From: Gonapodya prolifera JEL478
Lineage: Eukaryota > Monoblepharomycota > Monoblepharidomycetes > Monoblepharidales > Gonapodyaceae
Reading direction: 5' to 3'
Assembly (NCBI GenBank): GCA_001574975.1
Contig: KQ965908.1
Span: 1-27,589 of the forward strand
Length of the DNA: 27,589 nt
Position 1 is the stretch's first letter; every line of letters starts with the position of its first letter. Shown piece by piece: positions 1-10,300 of the stretch. The notes beneath the pieces were generated by a model. It saw only the letters and a program-made list of their open reading frames with translations, did no database searches and was not told the origin of the DNA. Position numbers and translations under genes: made by a program.

Positions 1-321
1 AAACTTCACAGATAAACATGACCAATTTTTGTATGTGGAGGTCTTAATTCACAGGGTGGGTGTCCTGTCTTGCATGGGTGGTGTAAAAAATGTGACAACA
101 GACTTTTCCGGTTCGTCATATTTTTTTTGTTTGCCCTTATACATGGTACGTCTCACCGCAATTCGACACTTAATGTCTTAGAAGGGAAAGCAAGAACTTG
201 CACGAAAGCACTTGGAGCCACTTTATAAGAAGCATGCCTTCTCCGCCCAAAGGTATCACAGTCAAGTCCTGGAGTGTTTGTAGTTGTCAAAACTGCGGTG
301 CCTCTCTCAGACTGAGCAGAT

Positions 322-1069
322 TCAACAAGAGCAACAACCCGGGAGGTTAAGAATCTCCCAATTGCTGAAAGCACTGGTGGCAGCAGAAAAAAGACCCCGA
401 AAATAATTTGCATTGCCGATCAACGCTCTTGTAAAGTCCTGGAACAGCATGGGGCTTGCCAGCATGTACTCGCTGCCGCCGACTTTGCTGCCACCCTCTA
501 TGGAGCACGGGTGGCTTGGAACACACTTTCACTGTGCTCTCAGGGCTCTTCTCATTGGGATATTGCCTCAGTTGCCGCCGCTCAAGCTACTGGAGCCGAA
601 GGGAAAAAGCCGAGCACAAAAACACGGCGTCGCACAAAGGGGGTCTACGGGGAAAACCACGTGAGGCTTCCCACATATATTGATCATCCGTCCAGACAAC
701 ATTCATGACATTGCCTGTTTTCATTCAAAAAGCTTCTTTGCACAGTCAATGGTGCAGAGAACTCTGAACCACCACCCTCGACCACTCCGGTGCCTACGAA
801 TGATTCTCCATATCAGGCCAGGAACTCTCAAGAAGAGGCGTCTGAGCCAGCAAATCCATTGCGGCACATCAGCTTCATTGAAAACTGGACGCCAAACCGA
901 CTGAAACAGCAGCTCTCAGGCGATCGACCAACTAGTGCTTGCACCCAGTCTTCCAGGGGAGGGTTCGGCAAGCGCAGACCCTTTCATTCATTCTCCCCAA
1001 CCTGACTTCTTCCATCAAAGCAGCCAGGTCCAAAGCGGCTTCCGAATCCGCCGGGACTGGGACCTTTGA
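322..1069 (+). other. Unresolved coding-like region, unknown product
   Basis: I do not recognise a protein here. On the plus strand there are three consecutive open segments with coding-like composition. About 322-660 is rich in Ala, Thr and Lys and ends at a GTGAGG donor at 661. About 750-930 contains ENSEPPPSTTPVPTNDSPYQ and later FIENWTPNRLKQQ. About 941-1069 contains PDFFHQSSQVQSGFRIRR and ends at TGA 1067-1069. The segments lie in different frames, and I could not find one set of phase-consistent splice sites joining them. This may be an intron-containing gene with an unseen 5' end or a decayed one. Overlapping minus-strand frames are also open, so even the strand is uncertain. Confidence 0.25.
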
Positions 1070-2250
1070 GATACATTAGGGAAAACTTCGAAGTACTCCC
1101 ACCGTCGGTCACCTTCACTCACCTTCAGCACCTTCCTCCTAATGCTCCCGGTTGGGGAGTCCCTCCGCTGCAAGCGCCAGCGAACCAATCGGGACCGATT
1201 CCACTCCAATTCCTCGTTTATCGTCACAATCTTATACCTCACAGACGGCCGGTGAAATGCCAGAGAGCACACGCCCTCCTCCCAAGCGATCTTGTTGTCA
1301 AGGTTGTTGGCGGGATGAAAACTTGGTTTGACAGCGAAGCGGGGCAGATGAGGGAAGCTCCGGTAAATGTCTACTACTATCTGCGGCGACTTCGATGCTG
1401 GGCCTGGTGGGACTATCTAGGCGTAACGCTCTCGTACGCGAGTGATGGGTGTCCGGGGCGCCTTTGTGCGGAAGAGAAAGAATGGCTTGTTGAGAGTCGA
1501 ATAATAATATTCATCAGTTCTTTGCAAATAGCAGCTCAAATTGGGAGAAAGCTGTTGACTGAGGTTTGGATTGGTTGCGACAATACTACCACCAGACACG
1601 AGGACGATGGGGGAATCATTTATTTTTTTTCCTTGCTGATGCTTCGCCTGTCTGCAAATTATAAGGATATTTGATACCTGAAGTTCCAAGAAGTTCCAAG
1701 TACCTCCAGGTAGTTCCAAGTTCCAAATTCCAAGTTTTCACTTGGCAATTCGTCAGGTCTCACTGGGCAGAAACCTGAAACCGCAGATGGAGAGTGATTG
1801 ACCTGTGCATTTGTTCGGTGCGGGGCCGGAAGTGGGTGATCGAACAGTGGGGAGTGGGGGAGAGGGTGTGGGAGGTTCGGGAGACGAAGGAGACCGTGAC
1901 CAGGGAGACGGATTTGCACTTTCTCAGTTTTCAAGAGCATTACACGTTAGATTTTTGTGTCATTTCTACNCTGCATTCAGTAGTTCATACTGCCTTGACC
2001 TCCACATCATCATCACGAAAAGTTGCACCTCTGTGCAGGCATTTGATGTCCCTGAGTCACAGAAAGAATGGAGCAGCGAGCAGATTATCGGAATGAGCAT
2101 AGATTAGAAGGATGATTAATCCAGCAGAGTAGAAGACCGAAACATGATGCAAGTCGGACCGTCTCTCTCCTCCTGCCACCGGTTCGCTCACACGCACTAA
2201 TATCTTCCCCCGCTCTCGCTCGACTTCACCCTTTAGGAGGGGAAGCAACC
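1070..2250. other. Stretch without a recognisable gene
   Basis: A 202-codon plus-strand frame spans 1066-1674, but it has no recognisable domain, ATG or splice pattern. A short G/C-poor repeat lies at 1681-1735 and a single ambiguous base (n) at 1970. The last 90 bases or so (about 2160-2250) resemble the region just upstream of the intact 7TM gene (about 3510-3604), so they are probably the duplicated leader and promoter of the pseudogene that follows. Confidence 0.5.
1681..1735. repeat. Short imperfect direct repeat (AAGTTCCAAG type)
   Basis: The 10-mer aagttccaag occurs twice back to back at 1681-1700. A variant, tagttccaag, is at 1711-1720, and the shortened units ttccaa and ttccaag follow to about 1734. 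It lies outside any supported gene. Confidence 0.6.
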
Positions 2251-3099
2251 ATGGACCAGTCATGGTGGGACTTGCAGTTCTGAGCTTTGGCAGTCCTGCC
2301 ATCCACCACGGTTTCCACGCTGGGAATCATTGGCGTGATGATCTTCTTCGTAGCTTGTTACAGGTAATAATAAGCGCTACGCCAATAATGGAAAGAAAAA
2401 AATGCCGTTGGTGTTCTTTTTGTCACTGAGACTCTTGTGGTTGGTTGGACGACATACAAAATCACGGCAACAGCTCGCACCACGGCAAGAGTTAAGAAAA
2501 AAGGTGGCACGAAATCTGCCGTCCGTGGAGTAACAATACAGATGATATTATATCTAGTCTCAATTCTGCTCTCCTCGGGAACGTTGTTGTGGTCAGCATT
2601 CCTTCCTTTCCACAAAAGCGTCTCTGGATTTATCGGAGGTACGAAAATTATTGTGAAGTTCTCGACATCGGGAATTCGGGATTGGACAATTGAAACGTCT
2701 ATTTTGAACAAAAACAGTTTTTCGATTGTCTTTATCAGGGCTCTTAAACACCGTCATCTTCTTTGGGATTGATCGAAATATGCACACCATGGCATCAAAG
2801 GTCATACAAACTTTGTGCGATCCAGCTCGTACACCACCTCCATCGCGTCTCCAGATCGCCATATTTACATTCCTGAGAGGAGGAACTCGGCGGTGACAGA
2901 GAGCACGTTTACTCGGATCACGGGGACATCTCCTGGTGCCACAGGAGTACTCAGTATTGTTCAAACGGTGGAGCTGAAAGAGGGGCGAAAGGAACAGGGA
3001 AAGAAGGGGGGAATGGAGTGGTTTGATATTCCCGATGGGAACCTTGGACGCGCTAAAACAATGAGCCACGTGAAATTTGCAGTTCCCACATTCCGATAG
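2251..3099 (+). pseudogene. Broken paralogue of the 7TM receptor-like protein
   Basis: This copy carries three lesions relative to the intact gene at 3605-5048. Exon 1 starts at ATG 2251 but meets an in-frame TGA at 2281-2283, where the paralogue has AGG; after it the ALAVLPSTTVSTLG segment still aligns with the paralogue. The donor of intron 1 (2364) survives, but everything equivalent to exons 2-4 and the start of exon 5 is missing, and homology resumes at about 2403. Near the 3' end a 1-nt loss makes the frame stop at TGA 2894-2896 just after FTFLRG, where the paralogue reads on into its C-tail. The equivalent of the last intron (2639-2717, GT-AG) remains, while the equivalent of the paralogue's intron 5 is absent at 2550/2551. 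A functional product is very unlikely. Confidence 0.85.
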
Positions 3100-3604
3100 T
3101 CATTTATCCATGTCAATTATGATAAGCCAAGTTTTTCGGTCCACCGTGGTGACAGGGAAAGTACATAGCAAGTGCCTGAAGCACCGCACTTTCCCTCTAC
3201 CGATGCTTCTAAATTCACAGTAAGCTGGAGCTAGCGTCACACAGTTTACTGATTTGAAACCAGTGGGAAAGTAGCTCAAACGCAAGTCGGATTCTGCCCG
3301 CATTGGGTGCGACTAGCAAAGATTCTTGACGATTGGACATCGTTGCTTTAGTGGATTATATATACTTCTTCAAGTAACTGTATGAATAGCTGCAAGGTTT
3401 TGAATTCTTCTTGTTTCAGTGTCACCTGGTGGCGGGGAGGGCAAAGTTGCCTGATCGTTCAGGTTTCCAACCCCTTGTGGGTCTGGATCCCCCCGTTCAT
3501 CGCTCTCATCCTGCGACCGGATCGCTCGAGATCTTTCCTTTGCGCTATACGCACTTGGGATCTTCCCCCGTTCTCGCCCGATTCCGCCTTCAAGGGGGGG
3601 AAGA
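3100..3604. promoter_or_regulatory. Spacer between 7TM copies; probable promoter of the intact copy
   Basis: No gene is seen. The right part (about 3510-3604) is conserved with the sequence before the pseudogene copy, including an atcttcccccg block about 45-65 bases before the ATG, so it probably holds the core promoter and leader. The sequence tatatacttc near 3359 is AT-rich and could be a TATA-like element, but that is only a guess. Confidence 0.4.
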
Positions 3605-5048
3605 ATGGAGCAGCAATCATGGAGCGTGGAGTCCAGGGCTTTGGCTCTCCTTCCATCCACCACCATTTCAACGCTGGCAATCTCTTCAGTCTTGGTCTTT
3701 TTCGCAGCTTGCTACAGGTAATCGCAGTGAAGCAAGCGATGCCGATAAATTTGACGTTCGTGGTTACTTCAACCTTTTAGGATCAAGCCAAACCTGTTTA
3801 AACCGATTCATGTCAAGGTATGGCAAGGAAGTGGGCGATGAAGCCCGGGGAACATGACGACACAAGCGTTCACCGCACAGCTCCTGGTTTTGATGTGCGT
3901 CTGCAACTTGTGTTCAACAGTTGCATTATTTGGAGTATTCACCACTCCCGGCAACCCCATCACCTGTGGGTGAGTTGACTGATGAGCTACACGATGCTGA
4001 AGCTTTCTCACCAAGGATGGCTCACCTCCAGAATTACCGGATTTTTCTGGATTGGTGGGACAAGTGGCGATTATATGTCAGGTTTATGCATGTGCATGTC
4101 CTTGTTCCGGAGTCTGGTGTTGTGCAAAATGGACACATCGCGAAGGCAAGAACTTTGCTTTCTCATGGTCCCCGTGGTGACTTTCCTTCTTTTCGGGGTT
4201 TTCACTTTGGGCAGGTGAGAATCATTACTGTGTAAATTACATCAAGATTAGTGTGATTTTATTTCTGTCCAATAGTTTTGGCTCGACATCCGTAGGAGCG
4301 TGTGGACTTCGACCTGACGCCGAGCTTCAGACAGGAATAGCAACATTAGCTGTTGCTATCCTATTTGTCTTGGAGCTGCTTGTTGTTTCATGGACGGCAA
4401 TTAAAATCAAGCAGACGGCTAAGTCCACGGCAAGAGTTTCAAAAACGGGGGGAACTAAATCCACTATCCGTGGAGTGACGATTCGGATGACCCTGGTACG
4501 GCCGCCCCGCCAACGCGTTCTGCGACGCAAAACCTCCTCATCCATTTTGTGAATGTCACAGTACCCAATCGCCATTGTAGTTTCCTCGGGAACCTTGGTG
4601 TTTTCATCATTCGTTCCTTCAACCAACAGAGCCGTTAATGGATTCATTGGATGTGAGTACAATTTCACGTTCTTCGGGCACGCTCGATGTGGGCTCACCA
4701 CACCACTCAAATATCACCAATGGAACTCTTCTAGTGTTTGGATTGTCTGTCTCGGGACTCTTACACGGCATTATCTTCTTTGGGATTGATCGCAACATGC
4801 AAACGATGGCGTCGAAAGTCGTGCAAACTTTGTTGGATCCGGCACGGCCACCACCACCATCGCGTCTCCAAATCGCCATATTCACATTTTTGAGGGGAAG
4901 CAGTGCGCCGATTACAGAGAGCACATATGCTCGCAACACTGGAACGGCCCCAAGCGCGTCGGGACGTCCCAGTATTGTTCAGTCGATGGAGGTGAAAGAG
5001 ATGGGGGCGAAAGAAGCAGGCAAAGAGGGGGCAAACGGAGAGGTTTGA
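3605..5048 (+). CDS. Seven-transmembrane (GPCR-like) protein, family not identified
   Basis: Seven exons join with GT-AG introns and conserved phase: 3605-3717, 3781-3817, 3881-3969, 4032-4214, 4276-4495, 4562-4652 and 4735-5048. They sum to exactly 349 codons including the stop (348 aa). Hydrophobic segments fall at about residues 17-37, 51-71, 81-110, 121-139, 161-185, 215-233 and 244-262, a clean 7TM pattern. A short N-terminus precedes TM1. A basic Ser/Thr-rich loop (about 186-210, including TARVSKTGGTKS) joins TM5 and TM6, and a roughly 85-residue hydrophilic tail contains DPARPPPPSRLQ. The layout is that of a G-protein-coupled receptor in the plasma membrane with the tail inside. I do not recognise the family (no clear STE2, STE3 or Git3 signature), so ligand and role are unknown. 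The broken tandem paralogue lies upstream, and its conservation supports the exon model. Confidence 0.8.
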
Positions 5049-5156
5049 AATACATGAACCTCGCTACGCTTGGCGTTGATTGCATGATTCCATAACAAAC
5101 GATCTTCAACGGGTAAAATAATGTGTCACATGAATTTGCCGGTCTCCACCTTTTCA

Positions 5157-7296
5157 ATGAGCGATTCCGATTCCCAATACCAAAAGCAGCCATACCCAGA
5201 GCCATCCTTACTTGACCAATGGAATTGCTTCGCGTCGGACGTACAGGCGTGAGGGAAAGCGTTACCTCGCTTCAATGATTCGAGCGGGATCTCAATCCGA
5301 CCGGTGGTTCTTCTGCGACCAAACCTCTGCAGATACGCCGACGCGTTCCCTTACTACCCCCAAAACCGCGATTACGCTACAGGAAGCGACAACATATGGC
5401 TCGTGGTTGAAAATGAGGATTTCGTCACTGCACCAGCAATCGTGCAGTACCTCGATCGGAGGGTTGCGTTGAACGACGTGAAACGGTGGAGCCACAACCT
5501 GGCCGTCACGTTCGGTGGACGCATGTTCAAGCGGCTCGTACGGAACCAGTGGCTCTTTGGAAGACCTTATTGGGAGGACGTCACTTCACAATTTGATATC
5601 GACAACCACGTGTTCTTGAGGAAGTTGGCCGCGCCGGGTGGGGAGAAGGAGCTGAAAGACCTTGTTGGAGAGATTGCGTCCACGCCATTGGATTTTCGCT
5701 GGCCTTTGTGGCAGGTGTTTTGTGAGTACACCAGGGACTGGCGTTTTGGGAATTTTTATTTACGTTGACAAGGTCGCAGGCGTGCAAGGGTTCGTGGACA
5801 AGAACGGGAAAGAGAGGACAGTCGTCATCAGCCGAATCCACCATTCTGTGGCAGACGGTGCCGGCACAATGACGAGCTTATTCAAATACGTTAAAGCTCT
5901 TGATCCCGCTACAGGACTGGCGGATCCGTCAAAGGCTGCTTCTCATGTTGGGCCTCCAATCATTGTAGGACTCAAAATGGATGGCGACGTAAAACTTTTG
6001 GAGGCAAAGGAGCCCGGGATCGAGAGACTCTTACAGACAGGGTTAGCGGTGTTCGTGGGTTTGGTAAGTGTCGCCTTTTTTTTCCTAGACCAGTGACACT
6101 CTTTTATATCAAAAGGTGTCGAAAGATGCTATATCTCTCCCACGTCATTCACCTGATCCTCTTCGAGCTCCCTCTCTTCTTCAAGCGCGGGATGCGGTCA
6201 AAAGACTCGTTGCTGTTCAGACGCCATTTGCCGAAGCAGGTTGGCTGGACGAACAGAATCCAATTCGAACGAATAAAAAAAGTGAGCAAAGCGCCCCTTC
6301 CCTGGACACACTGAGTGGAATCTGACACACGACGATTGCGTGACAGGTCAAACGCGCCCTCGGAATGACGGTGAACGACGTCATGGTAGGATGCTTCAAC
6401 GCAGCGCTCGCAAAATATTTGGAGGTATTATCGTGTTGCCGATTCCTCGACGGTGTTCCTTCACATGCCCTTATTCCTTCCTGTCATTCTGTTAGAGCCT
6501 AAAAACCTCTCGTAATGTCGACCCGTACTTTGTTTGGTTTGTTCCCGCAAGCTTTCGTAACCCTTCAAATTCAAAGGATTGGAGTGAGTGCACATATCTG
6601 CTGTTCACATTACACAAGACAACGTTTTGGTGTTACCTAGGTTTGAACAACGTGTCAACTGGTTTCTTATTGTCCGTATCTTCCGGTCACAAAAGCGTGA
6701 TCGAATTCACTCGTGACGTGTGCCGACAGATGTCGATGCTGAAGAAGAGCGTTGAGCCGTATCTGGTTTACTTCGTCATGGAGTATGGATTCCTGTTCCC
6801 CTGGTGTTTTCCCCGATGGGCTGTGTTGCTGGGTACTCATATGATCCATGGAGGGGTGAGTACTCTCGTGTATTGCCACCACTGGGATACCAGTTTCACC
6901 GTGCGCTTTTGCAAGATTTCCAATGTCCCTGGTCCCAAGGATCCAATCTCGTTTGGTACCGCTTCTGTTGAGCGTATCAACTTTGCCATCATGTCCGCTC
7001 CTGGAACGATATTTGCTCTTGTTTCTTCTTACGGGAGTGACATGTTTGTTGCGGTCCAGACGGACGTGGATTCCGAAGCCGAAAAGGATTGCTTCGAGCC
7101 GGGAATGGCGGATGCGGTATGTAAACTATTCGAAGAGGAGTTTGAAAAGCTCGAAGAATTGTGCAAGGGTGGCAGCGCGCTGGCGCCGTCTCCAATTTCC
7201 GTGCGAAGAGTTTGGTCGCACCTAAGGCGTGGGATGATTATTTTGTTTATATTATTACTGTTTTTATTGCCTTTTATTGCATTGCAATTTGTGTAA
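5157..7296 (+). CDS. WS/DGAT-type acyltransferase
   Basis: Members of this family join acyl-CoA to a fatty alcohol or diacylglycerol to make wax esters or triacylglycerol. Exons: 5157-5248, 5333-5721, 5780-6063, 6116-6281, 6347-6424, 6496-6583 and 6641-7296, about 583 aa. Visible landmarks are GSDNIWL near the N-terminus, PLDFRWPLWQ, the catalytic HHSVADG (about 181-187), the family motif TVNDVM in exon 5, and SNVPGP in the C-terminal WS/DGAT domain. The last residues form a hydrophobic segment (LFILLLFLLPFIALQFV), a possible tail anchor in the ER or lipid-droplet membrane. Start ATG 5157 is chosen because only this frame splices into GSDNIWL. Oddity: exon 4 ends in a run of seven A before GTGAGC (6282). 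Seven A shifts the frame into exon 5 whereas six would keep it, so this is either a sequence error or a recent inactivating indel. Confidence 0.8.
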
Positions 7297-7370
7297 GATG
7301 TTTTTACATAAACGTCAGTGATGTTTACGGGAGAAAACGAGAGGGCCGCCAAGTGACCTTAGCAGCATCA

Positions 7371-10300
7371 ATGGACGGCGAAGTTCCAGAAGAACTCCGT
7401 CCCCTTCTGATCGACACACTGGTGCCCGATGATTTCGAGCGGACGCAGTTTGCGCTGGACAGTTTCAACGGCGTGCTGATTGGCGTGGACCCCGCGGATC
7501 TTAAGTGGAAACCAGACGCGGCTTCATCCGACAACTTCGCATCCCCGGACGCGTTCTGGAGCAAGCAGGCGCAGCGCGCGTTTTCTGCGAGCCCGCCGCG
7601 CCATCCGCGCCACCCATCGGGTGCTGTAACCCTCTCCCCTGCACGGTCACTGTCTGACACAGATGGTGGAAATGCATTCGTATCGGCGACACTCGAAGCC
7701 GCCAGAAAGCGGGCCGACTCGCTCTCGACCTCTCCGACGAAGCAGTCGCAGCCAATGTTTCATCCGGGCCACCTCTCCCCAGCATGTAACCTCACTGAAC
7801 TGGTTGCCCCTGCTCTCCAACAACACCGCCCATTCTCCCACTTCCCTCACAGTGCGACGACTTCGCACTTCACCGACGATGACTTGCAACGCGCCTGGAC
7901 CACTCGTGTCACAGAGTCCTCCGTCGTCACACTCGCGCAGGATTCCTTGTCCGTGCAAAAGGAGTGGAATGCAGATGCAGCAGGTGGACAGTCCAGTTGT
8001 GTCACTGAAAGGCGCGGTGATGCGGATCGTGGTACCGATGTGACAGGTAGTGGCGTTGAATCGTCGCGTGTTGATTCAACGCCTAAGACCTACCGACAGA
8101 TCCTCCCACAGGAATCGAGCAACCCCCTCTGTTTTCATCCCCACCTGCTTCCCCTAGGGCGGCTACAGCCACCTCCAGCACCTCCAGCTCCGCTTTGGTG
8201 TTGCAGGCGGGTCGGGCGCCCCAAACTACTTCGCACTCCCTCTCCACTCACCTGAACATCGACCCCAACGTCACTCCGAAATATCGTTTTGCTCGTGCAG
8301 CGCGGCCGATGCCACTGGAAGTGGCGATTGCTCGCTCAAAGTTTGGCGGAGCGGTTCCCTCCAGCCCTGTGCAACACTGCGGATTCGGCACACGACAGCC
8401 CCTGGAATCCCTCGTACCTGGTGAGTATCGAAAGTATGTGGACCTTCATTGGGAAGTGGGAAGGAGCGGCGGTGGCGACGCGAGAAGAAACGTGCTGAGA
8501 TGACTGTTGGACGATTGTTTCTTTCGTACAGGCTGATGACAACTTGTGAGAGTATGTATACGAGCTGATGCCGTTTTGTTGAATTACAGAGCTTTCCACT
8601 ACAACGCTCTCGAATCAGAGTAGCTCCGCTTTTCCCACCAAGCTTGAATTCGGAGAGTCGGTGCCGGCGAAGCCCAACTCCTCCACTTCCGATAACGTGT
8701 CGACTCCCTCATCGCAACCCCCGCTCGGGGTAGTGCCTCAATCCTCACCTCCTCGTCAGCCGTACCGCATCCAACTCATCGACTTGGCGCCAACGGGACA
8801 CCTGTACAAATCCCCGCTGTTGCAAACGGGATCGTTATCTGCAACGCGCAAGGTAGCCGAGAATATTGACACGCGGTTTTCTGAGGAGGATGCAAGGGGC
8901 AGGCGAAAGCTGAGTGGTCAAAGCGTCGACAACGGTGGGGACGCTGACGGCTGGACCGAGCTTCATCCTCGATCCATGTCGCAAGCTCAAGCACAGGAGC
9001 AATCATCTCGCGGGTCATCCCGAACTCCGTCTCCTCGAGCTCGTAACCCTTTAGGAGAGCACAAAAGGTTTCACTCGCATCATTCTTCAATAGACTCATC
9101 GGCATTGCAGAAACGATCCGAGGCCGTGGGTGGGAACAGGCGCAGATCAACAACGTCAAAGGAGGGCTTCAGAACCGAGTCGCCCCCCAGAGCCGTGTTT
9201 CAGACGTCTGCACCCGCGACACCAGCGAAGTCAGGACAGTCGCGGTCGAGCTCCTTCCATTCGGGTCCTTCACTTCGATGGAAAGGGGAAAGTGTAGATA
9301 AAGGAGGGATTGATTTTGATGATTCCGTGGAAAGCATCGATCCAGCACATTCCAACATGAATGGTGACCATAGGTCTGAACACGTTGATTCTGGGGTACC
9401 AGATCCCTCACTGACGTTCGAAAGAGTGGTGCAGCTTCTTTCGTCAGATCTTAAATCTGTAAAATCTCATCTGGACGCTGCACTTCAGCGTGAGGAGTCT
9501 TTAAAAACTCAACTTGAGTCGCTCCGCCAAGACAACAGTGAACTGATGGATGTTGTTCAACAAATGGTCAAGGAAAAAGAAACTGTTCTTCGCGAGAGAG
9601 AAGAATACAAGAACAAGAGCATCGAGGCAGCTCAGGAGGCCGCGACGAATAAGCTGGTGATTGATGGGACTGTGAAAGAGTTGAAGGCGGCCAAAAGGGG
9701 GCTATTGGAGCGGGACATGAAAGCAAATGAAAAGGAGGTGGAGTTCCAACGTTTAAGGGCTCAGCTCGATGCCGCAGAAAGTGCTCTTCGGACGCTACGT
9801 GAACGACTCAGATCGGGGGACCGTGAAACCGTGCTTGCAAATCATCCACTCGATATTCCAGATGCCCTATCGTCCAAGATGGCCGTCACTACGCGAACAG
9901 AGGTTCAACGACCATCAGCAGCAAATACCACCATCATCCAAACGAATTCTGTTGCAAGTACTTCAGTTCCGCCTCGTAAGAACGCTCTGAAGGCCCCGCC
10001 GCCCATTGTCACTGATCGGGCAAAACTCATGGCAATGACAATGGTTGCCGGTGGGATATTTCCAGTTTCTCTTCCGGCAAGATTGGATAGCCTCGAGGGG
10101 ACGCAAGATTCGCCCGCAAAGGTACCCGCTGTCACTGTCACAAGCCCTTCGCCAAGCCCTCCTGCAGCACCACAGATTCAGGAAGAGGCTAGCACAAACT
10201 CTGACCCGATCGGACTTGGTACTTCGGTCTCTTTTTCTTCAACCGACAAGAATCCCTCGCTTCCCCGAGGTGATTCTGGTGTTTCCACAGAAGATGAATT

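Larger units (their letters stand above)
2190..5150 (+). repeat. Tandem duplication of a 7TM gene with its flanks
   Basis: Two diverged copies of one gene lie head to tail: unit A at about 2190-3095 and unit B at about 3530-5150. Homology starts before the coding region (both have atcttcccccg followed by ctctcgctcgac or ttctcgcccgat). It runs through the shared exons and continues past the stop (gccacgtgaaatttgc in A against gtcacatgaatttgcc in B). Both copies keep the same orientation, so this looks like an old tandem duplication that carried promoter and 3' flank with it. The copies are well diverged, including in codon third positions. Confidence 0.85.

Noticed and set aside
1066-1674. 202-codon plus-strand ORF
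   Set aside because: No ATG start, no recognisable domain and odd composition; overlapping frames on both strands are also open, so length alone is not enough.
3970-3986. 17-nt gap that would join exon 3 of the 7TM gene to an upstream-extended exon 4
   Set aside because: Too short for a spliceosomal intron; the acceptor at 4031 gives a 62-nt intron and a better TM3.
6855-6892. 38-nt GTGAGT...CAG segment in the last WS/DGAT exon
   Set aside because: Removing it would break the frame into the conserved SNVPGP block, whereas the unspliced frame is open.
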